Assembly (NCBI GenBank): GCA_023444095.1
Contig: JAEZRP010000010.1
Span: 55,051 to 119,050 of the forward strand
DNA: 64,000 nt
Source of the DNA: Bacillota bacterium
Lineage (GTDB): Bacteria > Bacillota > Clostridia > Christensenellales > Aristaeellaceae
Reading direction: 5' to 3'
How positions within the stretch are numbered: the stretch's first letter is position 1; each line of letters opens with the position of its first letter. Positions 40,389-50,028 of this stretch are shown here, one piece after another. A model generated the notes under the pieces. It saw only the letters and a program-made list of their open reading frames with translations. It was not told the origin of the DNA and ran no database searches. A program made the translations under genes and the position numbers.

Positions 40389-41718
40389 ATGTCATCGGAG
40401 AAAAAAGTGAATTACCCGCAAACCATTATAAAAAAATCTTTAGGAGCAACTGATTCCGAGACTTATTTAGCGCGGCTTTGTGACCGAACATTTCTGTCAC
40501 TTTGGAGCTATCCCAATTTATATAGAAAACAAGGACAGCAAAAGTCAACACAACAAAAAAACACTGGAGATGGTAAAGAATTATGTGACCTTCTTGTTGT
40601 ATTTGAAAATCATGTTATAATTTTATCCGATAAATTATGTAAATTTCCGGAAGGAGAAGATACGCAACAGAATTGGAAAAGATGGAGGAGCATTCTCGGT
40701 TGACCCTAAAAATACACCGTTTGTCGTAGGTCAACATGACCCAAATAAAGGTTATGTTCACGTATTTGATGATGTAACGCTAGATATGGTTTTCAATACA
40801 GTTGATACGGTATATGACTTCGTTAGGTATATAACAAAAAAGGAAGAATTAGTTATAAGCGGACGCTTAATTTCAGCTGCGGGTGAAGAAGATTTACTTG
40901 CTCATGATCTTCAGTATATTGATGATGATGATGAACATACCTTTTTCCCAGACTGGTTAGATGTGAATTCAAAAATTGCTATCGACGAAGGGATTTGGGA
41001 AGATTTTAACAATAGCGAAGATAGGAAACGGCAGATTGAAGCAGACAAAATAAGTTATACATGGGATGAACTAATCAATAAGTTCATAGGGCATATTACG
41101 AACGGGACATCATATATTATGTCACATCCGGATATTAAAACACAGGAGAGATTATTGCATTTTCTTGCCCGCGAGAGTAGAACCCGGAGAAGATTATTAT
41201 CTGATGCGATACTAGGTTTATTATCCAAGGCAAAAAACGGAAAACAAATGGGCTTACGGTATGTATTGCCATCGAGAGATGGTGATCCATTGTATGTTTT
41301 CTTTGTATTCCCAAGGTTAGATGAGTTTAGTGAAGATGAGTATCGAAAATACAGGGTAGAACTCCTTCACAATTATATCCAATTTGCCAAAGTAGATTTT
41401 CCGCAATTTTATGATTTCATTGGTATCGCTACAGAAACAGGAATGAGCGAAGTGCGTTCAGAAGATTTATATTACTTGGACGCAAGCGAATGGACTTCCG
41501 AACAACAATCGTGTGCTGAAGCCTTAAAGAAAGAGTATATTTCCAAAGGTATGAAAGCGAAAAAAATGAATATGTTTCGCGGCGTCATTAACGAATATCC
41601 AGACGGGAGGCCCACTAAATTTATAACAGGGACGAAAGGGCGAGAACGAAATATGCCTTGTCCTTGTGGAAGCGGAAAGAAGTTTAAGAGATGTTGCGGG
41701 AAAAAGATCGTTCTATAA
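40389..41718 (+). pseudogene. SEC-C motif protein of a mobile-element family, internally deleted and frameshifted
   Basis: The first part (104 codons, ATG 40389, GGAGGTGAG upstream) contains GKELCDLLVVFENHVIILSD and ends prematurely at NWKRWRSILG. The same protein family then resumes in another frame (from about 40690) with GGAFSVDPKNTPFVVG, YVHVFDDVTLD and on to a C-terminal zinc-binding SEC-C motif (MPCPCGSGKKFKRCCGKK). From memory, relatives have about 50-70 further residues between the WKRW segment and the DPxxxPFxVG segment, so a deletion with a frameshift is likely. The N-terminal part suggests a nuclease-like fold, unproven. The promoter is intact. Confidence 0.65.
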
Positions 41719-41738
41719 TACTTGATGTTAGAATCAAT

Positions 41739-42329
41739 ATGGCCTCAGTTTGTTTGGGAAATTATACGATTCGCTCATGCATCCTCGGGACAGGCTTACG
41801 CGTTTCCGAATTGTGCGGCCTTCGCTGGAAGGATGTCACAGGCGGAACCATCAAAATATCGCAGAGCATCCGCCGCTTGCAGTCTGTTGAGAGTAAAAAA
41901 GGCCATAAGACAGAGCTTGTCACCTCCAAACCCAAGACAAAAGCCGGTATGAGAAAGATTCCCCTCTCTCCCAAACTCAATGCCATTCTTGCCAAAGAGA
42001 GACAAGCACAGGCGGAAATCTTGCTGAAGTTAGGTGCTTCCCGGGGTGAGAATGATCTAGTCTTTGCTTCCGCATTGGGTAAGCCACTTGATGTGCGGAA
42101 TATATCCCGCGCCCTGTATAACATGCTGGACAAGTTGGGCATTGAGCGGCGCGGCGTCCATGCCCTCCGGCATACGTTTGCCACAAGGGCCATTGAAAAC
42201 GGTATGGATGTGCGGACGCTATCGGAAATATTAGGACATGCGGACGTCGCTGTTACCCTTCGGCTGTACGTTCATTCCAGCATGGAAACTAAGCAAAAGA
42301 GCATGGATATGATGGACAATCTGCTTTGA
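41739..42329 (+). pseudogene. Tyrosine recombinase (integrase), catalytic domain only
   Basis: About 196 residues corresponding to the catalytic half of a phage/ICE-type integrase. The active-site set is complete: Arg in TGLRVSELCGLRW, Lys in the beta-hairpin region SKPKTKAGMRKIPL, HALRHTFATR, LGHADV and the nucleophile in LRLYVHSSM. The arm-binding and core-binding N-terminal domains (about 170-190 residues) are missing. The sequence before CILGTG (41739-41790) is not integrase-like and abuts the SEC-C gene. It is adjacent to the right attachment site, as expected. Probably non-functional alone. Confidence 0.8.
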
Positions 42330-42350
42330 AATGACGGTCAAAAATGCTAG

Positions 42351-42370
42351 TTGCGGTAATAATTGCGGTC
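42351..42370 (+). repeat. Right arm-type repeat pair of the element
   Basis: TTGCGGTAATAATTGCGGTC, the same spaced pair as at the left end, 20 bases after the integrase stop. A further CGGTC (42335-42339) precedes it. Confidence 0.6.
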
Positions 42371-42434
42371 ATACCGCATACAACATCATTCGTACGCTAA
42401 CATAATTTGTGCATATTGCCCAATAAAACAAAGA

Positions 42435-42460
42435 AAAACCACCAAATACTTGGTGGTTTT
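42435..42460 (-). terminator. Present terminator of tRNA-Thr (supplied by the element)
   Basis: Minus strand AAAACCACCAA / TTGGTGGTTTT, 11 bp, loop GTAT, then T and CTTTG. It lies 3 bases after the CCA end of the tRNA and within the element. Confidence 0.75.
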
Positions 42461-42462
42461 GT

Positions 42463-42538
<76 letters not shown>

Positions 42539-42559
42539 AAGTTTCCCGACGCGAGTTAT

Positions 42560-42588
42560 ATCATACTACAAACGGGTCCGGATGTCAA
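42560..42588 (-). promoter_or_regulatory. Promoter of tRNA-Thr
   Basis: Minus strand TTGACA (42588-42583), 17-base spacer, TATGAT (42565-42560), 21 bases before the tRNA 5' end. Confidence 0.85.
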
Positions 42589-42609
42589 GTGCGCCGGGAA
42601 GTTTTTTCA

Positions 42610-43569
42610 CTACTCGTGTAGATATTCGTCGAGGATGAACTTGGGACGCCTCTTGACCTCCATGTAGATCTTGCCAATGTATTCACCGATCATGCCCATG
42701 GCGATGAGCTGGATACCGCCGATGAGCCACACGCTCATCATGAGACTCGCCCAGCCCTGCACGCTGTGCCCGGTCGCGCGCGAGACGACGGCGTAGACCG
42801 CCATGACAAGCCCGAGGAGCGCGCACAGAAAGCCCGTCGCCGTCACGTACCGGATCGGCTTGTTGGAAAACGACGTGACCCCGTCGACCGCGAGTGCGAT
42901 CATCTTCTTGAGCGGATACTTCGATTCGCCCGCCACGCGTGCGCCGCGCTCGTAGTACACCTGCGCGGTCTTGAAACCCAGCATCGGCACCATGCCGCGC
43001 AGAAACATGTTCACCTCGCCGAAGCCCAGGAGCGCCTTTGCGGCCCTCTGGGACAGGAGCCTGTAGTCCGCGTGGTTGTACACCGTCTCGACGCCCATCA
43101 GCTTCATCATCTTGTAAAAGCCCTGCGCCGTCGCGCGCTTGAACTTGGTGTCGATCTCGCGGTTCGAGCGCACGCCGTACACCACGTCCGCGCCCGCGCG
43201 GTAGTTCTCAAGGAAGCCGTAGATGGCGTTCACGTCGTCCTGAAGGTCGGCGTCGATGGTAACGAGGCAATCGCACTTGTCCTGAACCATCGTCATGCCC
43301 GCCCAGAGCGCGTTCATGTGGCCCGCGTTGTGCGCGAGCTTCACGCCCTCGAACCGCGCGTCCTGTGCGTGCAGACCGGATATGACCTCCCATGTCGCAT
43401 CCTTGCTCCCGTCGTCGACGAGCGCGATCCGGCTTTCGGACTTCACGAGTCCCTTCTGCGTCAGATCATTCAAAAGCTCCGCCAACCGCTTCGACGAAAA
43501 CGGCAGCGCCTCCTCCTCATTGTAGCAGGGCACCACGATGTATAAAACCGGCGCGCTATTCTTATCCAT
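42610..43569 (-). CDS. Glycosyltransferase family 2, polyprenyl-phosphate type (GtrB/DPM1-like)
   Basis: A 319-residue protein: a cytoplasmic GT-A domain (about 1-235) with VPCYNEEEALP, VDDGSKDATW and the metal-binding TIDADLQDD, then two C-terminal membrane helices (about 245-270 and 280-305). Such enzymes move a sugar from a nucleotide to undecaprenyl phosphate, giving a lipid-linked donor for an outer-face transferase. The gene upstream, 3 bases away, encodes just such a polytopic partner, so the two probably decorate a cell-wall polymer. Confidence 0.9.
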   Translation of the reverse strand: MDKNSAPVLYIVVPCYNEEEALPFSSKRLAELLNDLTQKGLVKSESRIALVDDGSKDATWEVISGLHAQDARFEGVKLAHNAGHMNALWAGMTMVQDKCDCLVTIDADLQDDVNAIYGFLENYRAGADVVYGVRSNREIDTKFKRATAQGFYKMMKLMGVETVYNHADYRLLSQRAAKALLGFGEVNMFLRGMVPMLGFKTAQVYYERGARVAGESKYPLKKMIALAVDGVTSFSNKPIRYVTATGFLCALLGLVMAVYAVVSRATGHSVQGWASLMMSVWLIGGIQLIAMGMIGEYIGKIYMEVKRRPKFILDEYLHE

Positions 43570-43572
43570 CCT

Positions 43573-45586
43573 TCAATCCTCCGTCCGGGTAAAATACCAC
43601 GTTTGATGATCGGCTCCGGTCGGCTCGCGAAGCGCGAGGCCACCGTCCGGCTCGCAGGTCAGCACGAGACCCGTGCCGAATCGGATGTAGTAACCGCCGC
43701 CCTTGGCCGGATCCGCGTACCAGCGCTGAGCGGCCAGCGAGCCCATCGCCTTGGCCATACCGACCGCCGCTCCCTCCCGATCGTCCAGGCCGGGCTCCGC
43801 CTCCAGCGCCATGCCATATTCGTCCGCGCGCAGCGAGCCGTACCCGAATTCAAATGGCGTCCCGCCGTCCTCGCTCAGGGAGAGCGCATCGCCGTCATAC
43901 AGGAGCCTGTGCCCGTCGCCGCATGCGAGCACATACGTGCCCGCCGGGACGGCGCCTCCCGCCGCGCGCCAGCGAAGCGCCGCATACGCCTTCTCGCTCT
44001 TTCCGGCGGGGAGAACGAACGCGACCGCGGCGGCAACGCAGGCGATGGCCGCTATGGGTGTCGCGAGCGCGAGCGCCCCCCGCGCGGGCCGCACGATGGC
44101 GAGTTGATAGCCCCGCAGCGCGCAGGGAATCAGCATGAATACGTAAGCGACCACATACTGACACTTTGCCTCCCAGATGAGGCTGAAGAAGAACCCGCCG
44201 ATAAAGGCGATCACGAACACGAGCGAAAAAACGTCGTGTTCCCGGTACCCCAGCGCCAGAAACAGCAGCGCGCCCAGCCAAATGGCGGGAAGGAGCATGT
44301 CCCCGGCGCGCGCCAGCGCCCCGTACAGAAACCCGCTCTCGTTGAGCAGGCTGCGCACCCAGTCGGACGCGGGCTTTTCGGAGCGCCTGTTCTGCGCAAT
44401 CGCGATCCCCTCGAACGTGCTGTTGTTCCACTGGGAAGCGATCTTCCGGGCGAAGAAACTCGCGCCCGCCTTCTTGTCGCGCAGGAAACCGCCGAGAGAA
44501 AGCCGAATGGAGGCGACGGCCTGCGCCTCCGCCCGCGCCTCGTCGTAGCCGTTTTCGACGTATGTGTCCAGATTGTAGCTGTTATACCACCCGGCCGAAC
44601 GCCTTGACGAATCCTGAAAGCCCATTGCGATCCACGTCACGGCGGGATTTCCCTCGTTCACCGCGCGCCCCGTCATGCGTTCGACGGTCAGCGAAACGAG
44701 CATGCGCCCGCCGACCAGGCAGACGAGGAGGGCGGCGACGTATGCGATGGGCTTCGCGCTCCTCGTCCGGAGCGCGTAGAAGAAAAGCGCGATCGCAAAC
44801 GCGATGATCGGAACGAGGAAGTTAACGCGCAGAAGCACCGACAGCGCGGCGAGCGCAGCCCCGAGGAATCCGAAAGCGGCGCTTCTTCCCTTCAGCGCGC
44901 GCACGATCAACCACAGTCCGGCAAGAGATAGGGCGAGCCCTACGAGCGTCCCGTAGACGAACGTCACGTACATCGAGAGCGGGAAAAAGAGCAAAAGCGC
45001 GGCGTACGCCCACGCGCCCAGCGTGCGGCTGTCAAAGATCAGCTTGGCGGTATCCGCGAGACAGAAGGCGGAAGCCACGAACAGCGGAATGTTGATGAAC
45101 TGGATCGCCAGCCAGCTATTCGCGCCGAATATCTTGACTACGGCATAAAACGCCAGCACGAGCGCGTTCTGGTGAGGATAGACGTAGAGGTATCCGCCCT
45201 CGTCCCACTGCGCATAGTCCCCCTCGGCCAGCCACTCGGCGCACCGGATGACGTGCGACTGGTCCGCGCGCGGATGGAGCGAGAGGAGCGACACATACGC
45301 GGCCATTCCCGCGACAAAAATGATCGTCAGAACCGCGAGCAGCCGTTTCCCCCGGCGCCCATCCGAAGCGTCTGCGGCGCAGCACGAGAACGAGGGAAGC
45401 GCAGAGCGCGACGGCCCCCGCCCGGTAGAGAACCCCATCCGTCAGAAAGTATGTGTGCTCGTGGGCGTCAATCGTCGCGCGCATCGCGACGCTCAGCCCG
45501 AAAAGTCCCGCGAGCACCGCGCCCGCGATGAGAATGACTACCCACTTCCCCATCGACTGGAATCGCCCGAAGATTCCATTGTCCAT
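43573..45586 (-). pseudogene. Polytopic glycosyltransferase (ArnT/PMT-like) with ricin-like C-terminus; one-base frameshift
   Basis: The natural start is ATG 45586 (GAGGT upstream): MDNGIFGRFQSMGKWVVILI followed by a first helix and a second to LVLRRRR. The frame is lost at a run of five C (45349-45353, plus strand). Removing one base restores WAPGKRLLAVLT and a protein of about 671 residues. It has about 12 membrane helices, an early HPRADQSHVI loop, and an extracellular C-terminal domain of about 135 residues with QRWYAD and HQTWYF, the QxW pattern of ricin-type sugar-binding domains. It may be a real mutation or a homopolymer error. The GT2 gene follows. Confidence 0.75.
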
Positions 45587-45603
45587 ATGTACCTCAACGG
45601 CTG

Positions 45604-48600
45604 TTATTTCAGAATCACCGCATCCGCGCCGAGCAGGTTCGCCAGCGCGCCGAAGTCGTAGCCCTCGTCCACCCAATATTCGCGTGGCGCGGCGAGGGTC
45701 AGGTTCTCGTCCGGCAGGTGCAAAAACACCCGGATGCCACCCGGCGTCTCGGCGAGGATCTTCAGAACCGCGTCCATCTGCGCGCGCCGGATCTTCAGGT
45801 ACAGCCTGCGCGGTCGGTCGGCGCGCTCGCGCGGCGCGCGAAAGTCCCGCGGCGGGGGCGCGGGCGGAGCCATGCCGTCCTCGAAGAGCGGAAGCTGCGG
45901 CTGGGGCCGCGCGAAGCCCGCATCCACGCCCGCGTATCCCCGCAGAGGCCTGACGCTGTCAAGAAGCAGCTTTGGCGCCTCCTCCTCGCGCACGGAGAGC
46001 TTGCCCGTCATGACGACGGGGTTGTCTACCGTCAGAAGCTCGCTCACCCTGTCGTACACGCGCGGAAACACCAATACCTCCGTGACCCCGTAGAGGTCCT
46101 CTAGCTGCACGAAGGCCATCATGTTGCCGGATTTGGTCGCCTTCATGCGCTTTTCCGCCACCATGCCGCCTATGGAGACCGTCTGCTGGTCATAGCTCAT
46201 GCCGCCGTCGGGCGCGTCCTCTCGGAGCGCCGCGAGGAACTGGGAATTGACCTCAAGCTTTGAAAGTTCCTCCCGGAAATCGTCCAGCGGATGCCCGGAA
46301 ACGTACACGCCCGTCACCTCCTTCTCCATCTGGAGAAGCTGGTTCAGCGTGACCTCCTTGACCGGCGGAAGCGGCGGGGGGGGGGGCGCGGCCTCCTCGG
46401 CCAGCCCGAACAGGCTCATCTGCCCGTCGAGCGCGCCCGCGCGCTTCTTCGCCGCGCCATCCATCGCCTTTTCATACACGCTCAGCTTCTGGCTGCGGAA
46501 GCCCGGAAGGCTGTCCGTCGCCCCGGCGCGGATCAGGCTTTCTACGCCCTTCTTGTTCATCGAAGCGCCCGAGAGCCGGTCGATGAAGTCGTAGATGTCG
46601 CGGTACTTCCCGCGCGCCGCCCGCTCCTGCACAATTGCCTTGACGGCGGGATGCCCCAGATTTTTGACGCCGGAGAGCCCGAAGCGGATGCCCTTTTTCC
46701 CGTCCGACATATCCACGCTGAACTTCGCCTGCGAGGCGTTGACGTCCGGGGGCAATATCTCTACGCCGTTTTTCCGGCAGTACTGGATGTAATAGGCGAT
46801 CTTCTCGGTGTTCCCTTCGATGGAGTTCATGAGGGCCGCCATGAATTCCACCGGATAGTGGTACTTCAAATAGGCGGTCTGGACGGACACGACGCCGTAC
46901 GCCGCCGCGTGGGACTTGTTGAACGCGTAGCTCGCGAACGCCGTCATCTCGTCGAAGAGGTTTTCGGCCACCTTCTCCGGCACGCCGTTTCGGACCGCGC
47001 CGGGGACCGTCACGACGCCGTTCTCCTCCATGCCGAAGATGAAGTTTCGCTTCTCCTTCTCCATGACGTCGTGCTTCTTCTTGGCCATGGCGCGCCGGAC
47101 GAGGTCGCTTCGGCCCATGGAATAGCCCGCCAGATCGCGCACGATCTGCATGACCTGCTCCTGATACACCATGCAGCCGTATGTCACGTCAAGGATGGGG
47201 CGGAGCTTTTCGGTCGCGTAGGTGACGGTCGAGGGATCGTGCTTTCCGCGCACGTAGCGGGGGATCGATTCCATCGGGCCGGGACGGTAGAGCGAGATCG
47301 CGGCGATGATGTCCTCGAAGTTCTCCGGGCGCATGGACATCAGAAAATTGCGCATGCCGGAGGATTCGAGCTGAAACACGCCGTCGGTGTCGCCGTTTGA
47401 GATCATTTCGTACACCGCCGGATCGTCGAGCGGGATGTCGTCGGCCTTGATGTCGCACATCCCCTCCTGACACAGCATTTCGAGCGTATCTCCGATGACG
47501 TTCAGCGTCCGGAGGCCCAAAAAATCCATCTTGAGAAGCCCGAGCGCCTCGAGAGTGTTCATGGGGAACTGGGTCGTCACGACCTCGTCGTTGGTCTGGA
47601 GGGGCACGTACTCCTCCACGGGCCTGGACGTGATGAGGACGCCCGCCGCGTGGGTGGACGCGTGCCGGGGCATGCCCTCGAGCCGCCGCGCGGTGTCGAT
47701 GAGCCTTTTGACCTTGTCGTTCTCCTCGTAGGTGCGCCTCAGCTCCTGATTCACGGACATCGCTTTTTCGAGCGTCATGCCAAGCTCGAACGGCACCATC
47801 TTGGCGACGGCGTCCGTATCCTGATAGCCCATGTCGATCACGCGTCCCACATCGCGGATCACCGCGCGCGCGGCCATGGTGCCGAATGTGATAATCTGCG
47901 CCACGTGATCCTCGCCGTACTTGCGCGCGACATATCCGATCACCTCGCCGCGCCGCTCATAATCGAAGTCGATGTCGATGTCCGGCATGGAGATGCGCTC
48001 AGGGTTCAGGAGCCGTTCGAACACAAGGTTATATTTCAAAGGATCGACGCCCGTGATATCGAGCGCGTACGCGGCGATCGAGCCGACCGCGCTGCCGCGC
48101 CCAGGCCCGACGCCGATTCCGTGCGTCTTGGCGTAATGGATGAAATCCCAGACGATGAGGAAGTAGTCCGTAAAACCCATCGACGTGATGACGCCGATCT
48201 CGTACTCGAGCCGGTCGAGCGCGTCCTGGCGGTCAGGCGCATATTTTTTCGCGAGCCCTTCCCGGCTCAGCCGCCGGAGGTAGGCCTCGGCGTCCGCCTC
48301 GCCCTCCGGAAGCGGGTAGGTCGGCAAATGCCGCGCGTCAAAATCGAAGTCGACCTTGCACCTCTTGGCGATCTCCTCCGTGCGCTCAATGGCGTCCTCG
48401 AAGTTCGGGAAAAGCTGGCGCATCTCGACCTCGCTCTTCACATAAAGCTGGTCGGTGTTCATGCGCATGCGGCTTTCATCGCTGAGCGTCTTGCCCGTCT
48501 GAATGCACATCAGAACCTCCTGCGCGGGGGCGTCCTCGCGCGCGAGGTAATGGCAGTCGTTCGTCGCGACCATGGGGATCTCCATCTCGCGCGCGAGCTT

Positions 48601-49161
48601 CACGAGCCGCGGCAGCACCTGTTTCTGCTCCGCAAGCCCGTGATCCTGCAGCTCGATGAAGAAATTGCCCGCGCCGAAGATGCCGAGGTACTTCTCCGCC
48701 ATGGCGCGCGCGTCGTTCAGCCGCCCGTCGAGCAGAAGCTTCGGGATGTCGCCCGAGATGCACGCAGAAAGCGCGATCAGACCCTTTGCGTATTTTTTCA
48801 GAAGCGCGTAATCCACGCGCGGCCGATAATAAAAGCCGCGCGTGAAGCCCCGACTCACGAGCCGCACGAGGTTCCGGTAGCCCTCCTGGTTTTCGCACAG
48901 CAGAATGAGATGGCTATATTCGCGGTTCACAGCCGTCTTGTCGTCCATGTCCGGGCAGACATAGACCTCCGATCCGATCACCGGATGGATGCCCGCCGCC
49001 TTCATTTCGCGATAAAAATCCACCACGCCGTACATGGCGCCGTGGTCGGTGACGGCGCAGGCGTCCATGCCCAGCTCCTTCACGCGTTGGGCGAGATCCT
49101 TGATCCGGCACGCCCCGTCGAGCAGCGAATATTCCGTATGCAGGTGTAGATGCGCGAACAT
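45604..49161 (-). CDS. dnaE: DNA polymerase III alpha subunit
   Basis: A 1185-residue replicative polymerase. The N-terminal PHP domain begins FAHLHLHTEYSLLDGA. The polymerase core carries GVGPGRGSAVGS and PDIDIDF (Asp394, Asp396, Asp398) and later FQLESSGMRNFL. A helix-hairpin-helix region (FDEMTAFASYAFNKSHAAAYG onward) is followed by the OB-fold part (SIGGMVAEKRMKATKSGNMMAF). A poly-proline stretch (about residue 925) is a lineage-specific linker. The start is ATG 49161 with GGAGGT about 10 bases upstream, immediately past the edge of a repeat element. A longer ORF to 49323 runs through that repeat. Confidence 0.95.
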   Translation of the reverse strand: MFAHLHLHTEYSLLDGACRIKDLAQRVKELGMDACAVTDHGAMYGVVDFYREMKAAGIHPVIGSEVYVCPDMDDKTAVNREYSHLILLCENQEGYRNLVRLVSRGFTRGFYYRPRVDYALLKKYAKGLIALSACISGDIPKLLLDGRLNDARAMAEKYLGIFGAGNFFIELQDHGLAEQKQVLPRLVKLAREMEIPMVATNDCHYLAREDAPAQEVLMCIQTGKTLSDESRMRMNTDQLYVKSEVEMRQLFPNFEDAIERTEEIAKRCKVDFDFDARHLPTYPLPEGEADAEAYLRRLSREGLAKKYAPDRQDALDRLEYEIGVITSMGFTDYFLIVWDFIHYAKTHGIGVGPGRGSAVGSIAAYALDITGVDPLKYNLVFERLLNPERISMPDIDIDFDYERRGEVIGYVARKYGEDHVAQIITFGTMAARAVIRDVGRVIDMGYQDTDAVAKMVPFELGMTLEKAMSVNQELRRTYEENDKVKRLIDTARRLEGMPRHASTHAAGVLITSRPVEEYVPLQTNDEVVTTQFPMNTLEALGLLKMDFLGLRTLNVIGDTLEMLCQEGMCDIKADDIPLDDPAVYEMISNGDTDGVFQLESSGMRNFLMSMRPENFEDIIAAISLYRPGPMESIPRYVRGKHDPSTVTYATEKLRPILDVTYGCMVYQEQVMQIVRDLAGYSMGRSDLVRRAMAKKKHDVMEKEKRNFIFGMEENGVVTVPGAVRNGVPEKVAENLFDEMTAFASYAFNKSHAAAYGVVSVQTAYLKYHYPVEFMAALMNSIEGNTEKIAYYIQYCRKNGVEILPPDVNASQAKFSVDMSDGKKGIRFGLSGVKNLGHPAVKAIVQERAARGKYRDIYDFIDRLSGASMNKKGVESLIRAGATDSLPGFRSQKLSVYEKAMDGAAKKRAGALDGQMSLFGLAEEAAPPPPPLPPVKEVTLNQLLQMEKEVTGVYVSGHPLDDFREELSKLEVNSQFLAALREDAPDGGMSYDQQTVSIGGMVAEKRMKATKSGNMMAFVQLEDLYGVTEVLVFPRVYDRVSELLTVDNPVVMTGKLSVREEEAPKLLLDSVRPLRGYAGVDAGFARPQPQLPLFEDGMAPPAPPPRDFRAPRERADRPRRLYLKIRRAQMDAVLKILAETPGGIRVFLHLPDENLTLAAPREYWVDEGYDFGALANLLGADAVILK

Positions 49162-49180
49162 TCCCGTATGTACCTCCGCC

Positions 49181-49458
49181 GGATCGGGGACTGCGCCCCG
49201 ATCCCCCCGCTCAAGGAACAATGTGCCTTGAGAATTCCGAACTGTTTCGGGGCATATTGATTTCATCGTCGGATCGCGCGGGTGCCCAGCCCCGCGCGAC
49301 CGGGAAAACGGAAACGCGCGCAAGCGGGACTGGGCCCCCGCGAAGCGCGACGGATCGAATGAATCAGTTTCTCCTGGTATGGGACTTCCAAGGGACGTTA
49401 TCCCTTGGACAGGGGGGCCGGGGGCGGAGCCCCCGGCATGGCTCGGCGTTCCCGCCTC
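49181..49458. repeat. Dispersed composite hairpin repeat, copy 1
   Basis: Between dnaE and the lipoprotein gene. Left arm: hairpins 49181-49204 (GGATCGGGG/CCCCGATCC) and 49210-49232 (CTCAAGG/CCTTGAG). Centre: GC-rich hairpins at about 49272-49300 and 49315-49350 (GGGACTGGGCCCC core). Right arm in mirror order: hairpins 49388-49408 (CCAAGGGA/TCCCTTGG) and 49418-49436, then GGCGTTCCCGCCTCCTA ending in the TAG stop of the lipoprotein gene. Confidence 0.7.
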
Positions 49459-49962
49459 CTACCGCATCGTCGTGGCGTTCCTCACGATGGTGAGGATGTT
49501 CTCGTTGAGGGTCTCAAGCTTCTCGCCCCCGCGCACCTTGTCGGACATGGTATAGATTTCGGTCACATCCTTGTCCTCAGCGGTGACTGCTACGGTCTGG
49601 ATGTTGGGATCTGCCTGCTTGACGACGCCGGCGATCATCTCGCGGATGCGGTCGGTCAGCTCGCCCTTGTAAGCCTCGTCAAACTTGACGCCCACGAGCG
49701 CGGTATTGCCGGCCACGAGCACGCGCGCATCCGAGACCTCGGAGAGCTGCATGATCGCATTTTCGACGTTTTGCGCACCCATCTGCCAGTCATAGGCGGT
49801 CTGGGAGAGGGTCGACGGCATCGCGGAGACAACCGAGGTCGCGGCGGCCATCATGGTCGGCGCGGGGGTGGCCACCTGATTCTTCCCCGTATTCATGCAG
49901 CCCGACATGAGGACGGTGATCAACGCGGCCAGAGAAATTGCGAGTAATTTGCGTGGAAACAT
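49459..49962 (-). CDS. YhcN/YlaJ-type sporulation lipoprotein
   Basis: A 167-residue lipoprotein. The signal peptide ends in the lipobox LMSGC, with the modified cysteine near residue 21. The mature part (ARVLVAGNTALVGVKFDEAY; TDRIREMIAGVVKQADPNIQ) matches the YhcN/YlaJ family found in spore membranes of Bacilli and Clostridia. This supports a spore-forming ancestry. Start at ATG 49962 (10 bases after AAGGAGG). Its TAG stop is the first three bases of the adjoining repeat. Confidence 0.8.
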   Translation of the reverse strand: MFPRKLLAISLAALITVLMSGCMNTGKNQVATPAPTMMAAATSVVSAMPSTLSQTAYDWQMGAQNVENAIMQLSEVSDARVLVAGNTALVGVKFDEAYKGELTDRIREMIAGVVKQADPNIQTVAVTAEDKDVTEIYTMSDKVRGGEKLETLNENILTIVRNATTMR

Positions 49963-50028
49963 GGATCTCATTCCTCCTTGCGCACCTATTGTGCTCAAAT
50001 AAGGAGGAAATATCCACGTTTTCAGGGC

